The position numbers were made by a program, and so were the translations under genes. Of a stretch of DNA of 64,000 bases, positions 59,405-64,000 are shown piece after piece. The stretch covers positions 1-64,000 of the forward strand of contig NZ_FOFF01000010.1 in the NCBI RefSeq assembly GCF_900110755.1. The letters are read 5' to 3'. Under the pieces are notes generated by a model. It ran no database searches and had not been told where the DNA came from. It was given only the letters and a program-made list of their open reading frames with translations. Position 1 is the stretch's first letter; each line of letters opens with the position of its first letter. Source of the DNA: Streptomyces sp. yr375 (GTDB lineage Bacteria > Actinomycetota > Actinomycetes > Streptomycetales > Streptomycetaceae).

Positions 59405-62392
59405 ATGGACGACCGGGTAGGACACGGCGGCCCGCGTGTGCCCGAGCAGCGGCGCCCCGGCTCCCCCGGGGAGCCGGCCGCGCTGCGCTTCGCCGTGCTC
59501 GGCCCGGTGCGCGCACGGCGCGGGGACGAGCAGTTGGCCACCGGCTCCCCGCAGCAACGCGCCCTGCTGGCCGCCCTGTTGCTGCGCGAGGGCCGCACGG
59601 CGACGGCCGCCGAGCTGATCGGCGCGCTGTGGGGCGAGGAGCCGCCGTCGCAGGCGCTGGCGGCGGTGCGGACGTACGCCTCGCGGCTGCGGAAGGTGCT
59701 GGACCCGGGCGTCCTGGTGAGCGAGTCCGGCGGGTACGCGGTGCGCGGGCTGGGCGAGGGCGCCCTCGATCTCGGCGTGGCGCAGGAGTGGGCGGCGGAG
59801 GCGGAGAAGGCGAAGGCGGCCGGGGATCTGTCCGTGGCCCGTGACGTGCTGAACCGCGCGCTGGGCCTGTGGGACGGGGAGGCGCTGGCCGGCGTCCCCG
59901 GACCGTACGCCGAGGCGCAGCGCGTGCGGCTGGAGGAGTGGCGGCTGGGGCTGCTGGAGGCCCGGCTCGACATGGACCTGGAGCAGGGCTGCCACGCCGA
60001 GGCGGTCTCCGAACTCACCGCGCTGACGGCCGCGTACCCGTTGCGGGAGCGGCTGCGCGAGCTGCTGATGCTGGCGCTGTACCGCGGCGGCCGGCAGGCG
60101 GAGGCCCTCGCGGTGTACGCGGACACCCGGCGGCTGCTGGCGGAGGAGCTGGGCGTGGACCCGCGGGCGGGGCTGCGCGAACTCCAGCGCCGCATCCTGC
60201 AAGCCGACCCGGAGCTCGCGGAGCCGTCGGCCGCGGTGGCGCAGCCGCCGGTGGCGCTGGTGCGTCCGGCCCAACTCCCGGCAAACGTACCGGACTTCAC
60301 CGGGCGCTCGGCGTTCGTACGGGAGTTGAGCGAGGTGCTGGCGGCGGCGTCGGGTCCCGAGGGCGGCGGCGGTTCGGGGCGCGTCATGGCGGTGTCTGCG
60401 CTGGCGGGCATAGGCGGCGTGGGCAAGACGACCCTCGCCGTGCACGTGGCCCATCAGGCCCGAGCCGCCTTCCCCGACGGGCAGTTGTACGTCGACCTCC
60501 AGGGTACGGCGGCCCGGCCGGCGGAGCCGGAGACCGTACTGGGCTCGTTCCTGCGGGCGTTGGGCACACCGGACTCCGCGATCCCTGAGTCCCCGGCCGA
60601 ACGGGCCGCGCTGTACCGGTCGGTGCTGGACGGCCGCCGGGTGCTGGTCCTGCTGGACAACGCGAAGGACGCGGCGCAGGTGCGTCCGCTGCTGCCGGGC
60701 ACGGAGGGCTGCGCGGCGCTGGTGACGGCGCGGGTGCGGATGGTGGATCTGGCGGGCGCGCATCTCGTCGACCTGGACGTCATGTCGCCCGACGAGGCGC
60801 TGGCCCTGTTCACGAGGATCGTCGGCGAGGAGCGGACGGCGTCGGAGCGCAAGGCGGCGCTGGACGTGGTCGCGGCCTGCGGTTTCCTGCCGCTGGCGAT
60901 CCGCATCGCAGCGTCCCGGCTGGCGGCCCGCCGCACCTGGACGGTGTCCGTGCTGGCGGCGAAGCTCGCGGACGAGCGGCGCCGGCTGGACGAGCTCCAG
61001 GCCGGTGACCTGGCCGTGAAGGCCACCTTCGAGCTGGGCTACGGCCAACTGGAGCCGGCCCAGTCCCGCGCGTTCCGGCTGCTGGGCCTGGCCGACGGCC
61101 CGGACATGTCGCTGGCCGCCGCCGCGGCCGTACTCGACCTTCCGCCGGACGACACCGAGGACTTGTTGGAGTCCCTCGTGGACACCTCCCTCCTCGAGTC
61201 GGCGGCTCCGGGCCGTTACCGCTTCCACGATCTGGTGCGCCTCTACGCGCGTGCGTGCGCGGAGCGCGACGAGCGGCCGGCGAGCGGCCAAGGGGCGGCG
61301 CTGTCACGGCTGTTGGACTTCTACCTGGCGACGGCGGCGGGGGTCTACGCGATCGAGCGGCCGGGCGACCGGACGGTCACCCACCTGGAGCCCACCTCGT
61401 ACACCGGCCTGGCGTTCACGGACCGGACGGCGGCCCTGGACTGGCTGTTCCTGGAAGCGCAGGGCCTGCTGGCCTGCGCCCGGCAGCAGACCACGGGCAG
61501 CGGGCTGCGGCGCGCCGTCGACCTGCTGTGGGCGGCGAAGGACCTGGCCGAGTCGGGCGCGAACGCGAAGCAGTACGAGACGGCCGCGGCGGCCCTGCGC
61601 GACGCGGCGCAGCGCGCCGGCGACGTCCGCGCGGAGAGCCGCGCCCGCACGGCCCTGTCCAACGTCCACCTGGCCGCCGGACGGTACGCCGAGGCGGACG
61701 ACGAGGCCCGGCGCGCCATCGAGCTGGCCACGGCGGCGGCGGACGCGACGCCGGTGAGCTGGGCCTCCACCGACCGGGGCATCATCGCGCTGAGCCAGGG
61801 CCGCTACGAGGAGGCCGAGCGGTTCCTCACCACCGCGCGGGACACCTACCGGGCGGACGGCAACCGACCCGGCGAGGCCAACGCGCTGTGCAACCTGTCG
61901 CGGCTCTACGAGCGCATGAACCGCCCGCACGACGCGGTCCCGCTGGCCCAGCAGGGCGTCGACATCTTCCAGCAGCTCGGTCTCACCCTGCGCCTCGCCA
62001 ACGGCCGTTACGCGCTCGGCGTCGCGCTGATCCGGGCCGGGCGGCTCGCCGAGGGCCTGGTCCAACTGTCGGACGCGCTGGTGATGTTCGGCAGCAACCG
62101 GCAGCGCCTGTGGGAGGGGACGACACACTTCCGTATCGCCCAACTGCACCTGGCCGACCAGCGTCCGGCGCAGGCCGCCCGGCACGCCGAACAGGCGCTG
62201 GCGATCGGGTTCATCGGCGGCGACCTCATCCGGGGCGGTGTCCTGACGGTGCTGGGCAAGAGCCTGCACGCCCTCGGCCAGTCGGACCGGGCGCGCGCCT
62301 GCTGGCAGGAGGCCCTGCTGCTCCTGGAACGCTCGGGAGTACCGGAGGCGGCCGAGGTACGGAGCCTGCTGGCTCCCCTGGACGCGTCGTGA
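59405..62392 (+). CDS. afsR: AfsR: SARP-family global regulator with NB-ARC and TPR domains
   Basis: 995 residues, the length of S. coelicolor AfsR (993). N-terminal OmpR-like DNA-binding domain (about 28-105: LRFAVLGPVRARRGDEQLAT, ELIGALWGEEPPSQALAAVR), bacterial transcriptional activation domain (about 110-265, LNRALGLWDGEALAG), NB-ARC ATPase with Walker A GIGGVGKTTLA and Walker B VLVLLDNA (about 300-550), then C-terminal TPR repeats (ARTALSNVHLAAGRYAEADD). AfsR is phosphorylated by AfsK-type kinases and switches on afsS and antibiotic production. The afsS-like gene follows directly. Start ATG 59405 has AAAGGGAG upstream. Confidence 0.93.
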   Translation: MDDRVGHGGPRVPEQRRPGSPGEPAALRFAVLGPVRARRGDEQLATGSPQQRALLAALLLREGRTATAAELIGALWGEEPPSQALAAVRTYASRLRKVLDPGVLVSESGGYAVRGLGEGALDLGVAQEWAAEAEKAKAAGDLSVARDVLNRALGLWDGEALAGVPGPYAEAQRVRLEEWRLGLLEARLDMDLEQGCHAEAVSELTALTAAYPLRERLRELLMLALYRGGRQAEALAVYADTRRLLAEELGVDPRAGLRELQRRILQADPELAEPSAAVAQPPVALVRPAQLPANVPDFTGRSAFVRELSEVLAAASGPEGGGGSGRVMAVSALAGIGGVGKTTLAVHVAHQARAAFPDGQLYVDLQGTAARPAEPETVLGSFLRALGTPDSAIPESPAERAALYRSVLDGRRVLVLLDNAKDAAQVRPLLPGTEGCAALVTARVRMVDLAGAHLVDLDVMSPDEALALFTRIVGEERTASERKAALDVVAACGFLPLAIRIAASRLAARRTWTVSVLAAKLADERRRLDELQAGDLAVKATFELGYGQLEPAQSRAFRLLGLADGPDMSLAAAAAVLDLPPDDTEDLLESLVDTSLLESAAPGRYRFHDLVRLYARACAERDERPASGQGAALSRLLDFYLATAAGVYAIERPGDRTVTHLEPTSYTGLAFTDRTAALDWLFLEAQGLLACARQQTTGSGLRRAVDLLWAAKDLAESGANAKQYETAAAALRDAAQRAGDVRAESRARTALSNVHLAAGRYAEADDEARRAIELATAAADATPVSWASTDRGIIALSQGRYEEAERFLTTARDTYRADGNRPGEANALCNLSRLYERMNRPHDAVPLAQQGVDIFQQLGLTLRLANGRYALGVALIRAGRLAEGLVQLSDALVMFGSNRQRLWEGTTHFRIAQLHLADQRPAQAARHAEQALAIGFIGGDLIRGGVLTVLGKSLHALGQSDRARACWQEALLLLERSGVPEAAEVRSLLAPLDAS

Positions 62393-62407
62393 GGATCCGG
62401 CGGCCGT

Positions 62408-62441
62408 CGTTCATCGAACGTTTATGACCGCCTGACAGGGT
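62408..62441 (+). promoter_or_regulatory. AfsR-box direct repeats and promoter of the AfsS-like gene
   Basis: CGTTCAT (62408-62414) and CGTTTAT (62419-62425) are heptamer direct repeats 11 bp apart, the SARP-type site spacing. A candidate -10 hexamer (GACAGG 62434-62439 or CAGGGT 62436-62441) lies 8-10 bp on. This matches how AfsR activates afsS. The exact -10 is not certain. Confidence 0.65.
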
Positions 62442-62482
62442 CGGTTCAACGGTCCGTCGTGTCGGGGGGCAGACGGGTCGAC

Positions 62483-62550
62483 GAGCCCACTGGGGGGTGG
62501 GCTCCGGCATATGCCGCTGTCCGGCGATACTTCGGGGGAATCGCCGGACA
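62483..62550 (+). promoter_or_regulatory. Two leader hairpins of the AfsS-like message
   Basis: GAGCCCAC/GTGGGCTC (62483-62490 with 62497-62504, 6-nt loop) is followed by TGTCCGGCGAT/ATCGCCGGACA (62518-62528 with 62540-62550, 11-nt loop). Both stems are perfect and lie in the leader, 48 nt before the start codon. They may control mRNA stability or translation. Confidence 0.6.
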
Positions 62551-62597
62551 GAGGCGCCTTTCAGCCACTGCACACCACTCCCAGGGGGAGCCTGAAC

Positions 62598-62885
62598 ATG
62601 AGCGACACCGAGAAGAAGCAGCCGGACGAGACCGCGGCCATCAGGACGCTGGAGAACCACGCTCCCATCATGCCGACCCTGTCCAGGCCCGCGACACCGG
62701 ACACGAAGTCGTCGGACACAAAGCCGTCGGACGCCAAGTCGCCCGACTCCGGGACGACTTCGGCACTGGCTTCCACGCCGACCTCCGCACCGACGTCCAC
62801 GCTGGCGGCCGACGACGAGATCGTCACGTTCGAGAACCACGCTCCGGCTCCGCCCGCCCTGGACCTGGACGGCAAGCAAGCCTGA
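62598..62885 (+). CDS. AfsS-like small regulatory protein
   Basis: 95 residues from ATG 62598, with GGGGGAG 7 nt upstream. It is hydrophilic and disordered, with two copies of an E-N-H-A-P motif (TLENHAPIMPT near the N-terminus and TFENHAPAPPA at the end) separated by Ser/Thr/Pro/Lys-rich sequence. Position directly after afsR, small size and repeats match AfsS (AfsR2), although the S. coelicolor protein is only 63 residues. I name it by position and repeats, not by identity. A strong terminator follows. Confidence 0.65.
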   Translation: MSDTEKKQPDETAAIRTLENHAPIMPTLSRPATPDTKSSDTKPSDAKSPDSGTTSALASTPTSAPTSTLAADDEIVTFENHAPAPPALDLDGKQA

Positions 62886-62899
62886 GTTCCCGACGGGGA

Positions 62900-62938
62900 T
62901 CGGCCGCGGCGGCGCGGAGGGGAAGCCGCCGCGGCCGA
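62900..62938. terminator. Convergent 13-bp hairpin terminator
   Basis: TCGGCCGCGGCGG (62900-62912) pairs perfectly with CCGCCGCGGCCGA (62926-62938) around a 13-nt loop, between the convergent AfsS-like and CoA-ligase genes. Confidence 0.8.
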
Positions 62939-62980
62939 GGCATGCCCGCATCCGGAACAAGCCACGGCCGCCTTGCCGGT

Positions 62981-64000
62981 TCACCGCCCCCGCAGCTCTC
63001 CCTTGACCACCTTCCCGCTCGCGTTGCGAGGCAGTTCGGCGACGAAGACGACCACCCTGGGGACCTTGTAGTTGGCCATCTCGCGGCGGGACCAGGCGAT
63101 CAGGTCGTCGGCGGTGGCGGTCGCGCCGGGACGCCGGACCACGTACGCCTTGCCGACCTCGCCGAGCCGTGGGTCCGGGACGCCGATGACGGCGACGTCG
63201 GCCACGTCCGGGTGCAGGCCGAGGAGTTGCTCTATCTCCGCCGGGTAGGCGTTGAAGCCGCCGACGATGAACATGTCCTTCATCCGGTCGGTGATACGGA
63301 GGTTGCCCGCCGCGTCCAGTACGCCGACGTCGCCCGTGCGCAACCAGCCGTCCGCGGTGCGGACTTCGGCCGTCGCCGCGTCGTCCTCGTAGTAGCCGCG
63401 CATGACGTTGAAGCCTCGGACCAGCACCTCGCCCGGGGTACCGGCCGGGAGTTCGGCGCCCGCCTCGTCGACGACCTTGACCTCCGTCCCGGGGATCGCC
63501 CGGCCGGACGTCGACGCGATCACCTGCGGCTCGTCGCCCCGGCGGCACATCGTGACGATGCCGCTGGCCTCCGAGAGGCCGTACGCCGTCAGGACGGTCC
63601 GTACGCCGAGTTCGCCCCGCAGCCGTTCCACGAGACGCAGCGGGACGACCGCCGCGCCGGTCACGACCAGCCTCAGCGCCGACAGGTCGTACGTGTCGCG
63701 GGACGCGTGGTCCAGGAGGGACTGGTGGAGCGTCGGGGGGCCGGGCAGCACCGACACCCGCTCCGCGGCCACGTTCGCCAGCACCGCGTCCACGTTGAAC
63801 ACCGACTGCGGGATCATCGTCGCGCCCCGCATCAGGCAGGCGATCACGCCCGCCTTGTAGCCGAAGGTGTGGAAGAAGGGGTTGACGATCAGGTAGCGGT
63901 CGCCGTGCCGCAGCCCGGCCAGGTCGGCCCAGATCCGGTACGCCGTGAGGGTCTGCGCGTGCGTGATCACCGCGCCCTTCGGGCGGCCCGTCGTGCCCGA
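62981..64000 (-). CDS. Acyl-CoA synthetase (FadD3-like AMP-dependent ligase), 5' end outside the window
   Basis: The C-terminal 340 or so residues are present. The P-loop SGTTGRPKGA is encoded at the right edge. The adenylation core is VNPFFHTFGYKAGVIACLMR and TAYGLSEASGIVTM (A5 motif). The hinge region is GWLRTGDVGVLDAAGNLRIT, then DRMKDMFIVGGFNAYPAEIE (A8), and the C-terminal catalytic lysine is in NASGKVVKGELRGR. It activates a fatty or steroid-ring-type acid to its CoA thioester. This suits the nearby catabolic enzymes, but it has no operator visible inside the window. Confidence 0.9.
   Translation of the reverse strand, partial: SGTTGRPKGAVITHAQTLTAYRIWADLAGLRHGDRYLIVNPFFHTFGYKAGVIACLMRGATMIPQSVFNVDAVLANVAAERVSVLPGPPTLHQSLLDHASRDTYDLSALRLVVTGAAVVPLRLVERLRGELGVRTVLTAYGLSEASGIVTMCRRGDEPQVIASTSGRAIPGTEVKVVDEAGAELPAGTPGEVLVRGFNVMRGYYEDDAATAEVRTADGWLRTGDVGVLDAAGNLRITDRMKDMFIVGGFNAYPAEIEQLLGLHPDVADVAVIGVPDPRLGEVGKAYVVRRPGATATADDLIAWSRREMANYKVPRVVVFVAELPRNASGKVVKGELRGR

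Overview
The window is high-GC, densely coded actinomycete chromosome and almost certainly Streptomyces. The evidence is an AfsR-type SARP regulator followed by an AfsS-like small protein, WhiJ-like helix-turn-helix/DUF397 modules, many GTG and TTG starts, F420 biosynthesis (FbiC) with F420-type oxidoreductases, and Tat and twin-arginine exports. It looks like an arm or arm-proximal segment: mostly accessory metabolism, regulators and secreted proteins, with one decaying transposon gene and a few broken genes.

Layout. 1-4.2 kb is an arabinose/arabinan block: the 5' end of L-ribulokinase (araB), a LacI repressor, and a secreted GH54 arabinofuranosidase with a ricin-type lectin tail. Matching LacI-type operators lie in front of the repressor and the glycosidase. 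4.5-5.4 kb encodes a secreted protein of unknown role. 5.9-8.3 kb holds two CNNM/CorC-like membrane proteins. 8.5-12.5 kb holds an M56 protease/BlaI pair with a BlaI-type operator, a membrane protein, TatA, DUF6153 and DUF305 proteins and a MarR regulator. 12.5-16.4 kb holds an MFS exporter and ArsR-type regulator around a perfect inverted repeat, a glutathione peroxidase and a MerR regulator.

16.3-19.8 kb is a WhiJ-like module: two XRE/DUF5753 regulators, two DUF397 proteins, a resolvase-like protein without its catalytic serine, and an unknown protein. 20.1-24.2 kb holds a GPP34-family protein and a D-alanyl-D-alanine carboxypeptidase with a very long disordered cytoplasmic domain. 24.3-26.0 kb is a TnpB-like gene cut by one in-frame TGA. 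26.1-33.4 kb holds a large membrane protein, an unknown protein facing an SDR across a TetR-type palindrome, a sodium/solute symporter, a frameshifted ADP-ribosylglycohydrolase and a DUF2165 protein. 33.4-39.4 kb holds a transpeptidase-fold protein without a catalytic cysteine, fbiC, an LLM oxidoreductase and a Tat-exported PHP metallohydrolase. 39.4-42.8 kb is a second WhiJ-like module with an RsbW-like ATPase and a DUF6879 protein, headed by a 7 x 10-bp tandem repeat. 43.1-48.6 kb holds a deazaflavin-dependent reductase, a membrane-anchored Mrr-type nuclease with a small membrane partner, and a cassette of secreted protein, ABC ATPase and FtsX-type permease.

48.7-54.0 kb is a catabolic block (aldehyde dehydrogenase, N-acyl-amino-acid-type amidohydrolase, LLM monooxygenase, SDR). 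54.4-56.8 kb holds two secreted proteins and a LuxR-type regulator. 56.9-59.1 kb holds an LLM oxidoreductase/amidohydrolase pair. 59.4-62.9 kb is afsR and the AfsS-like gene. A fatty-acid/steroid-type CoA ligase runs off the right edge.

The most interesting connection is a recurring palindrome, TGACG-N3-CGTCA, usually extended to CTGACG-N3-CGTCAG. It lies in front of the scattered LLM/SDR/amidohydrolase genes at 29.0, 53.2, 54.1 and 59.15 kb, suggesting one TetR-family regulon for an undescribed catabolic pathway. Its repressor is not in this window.
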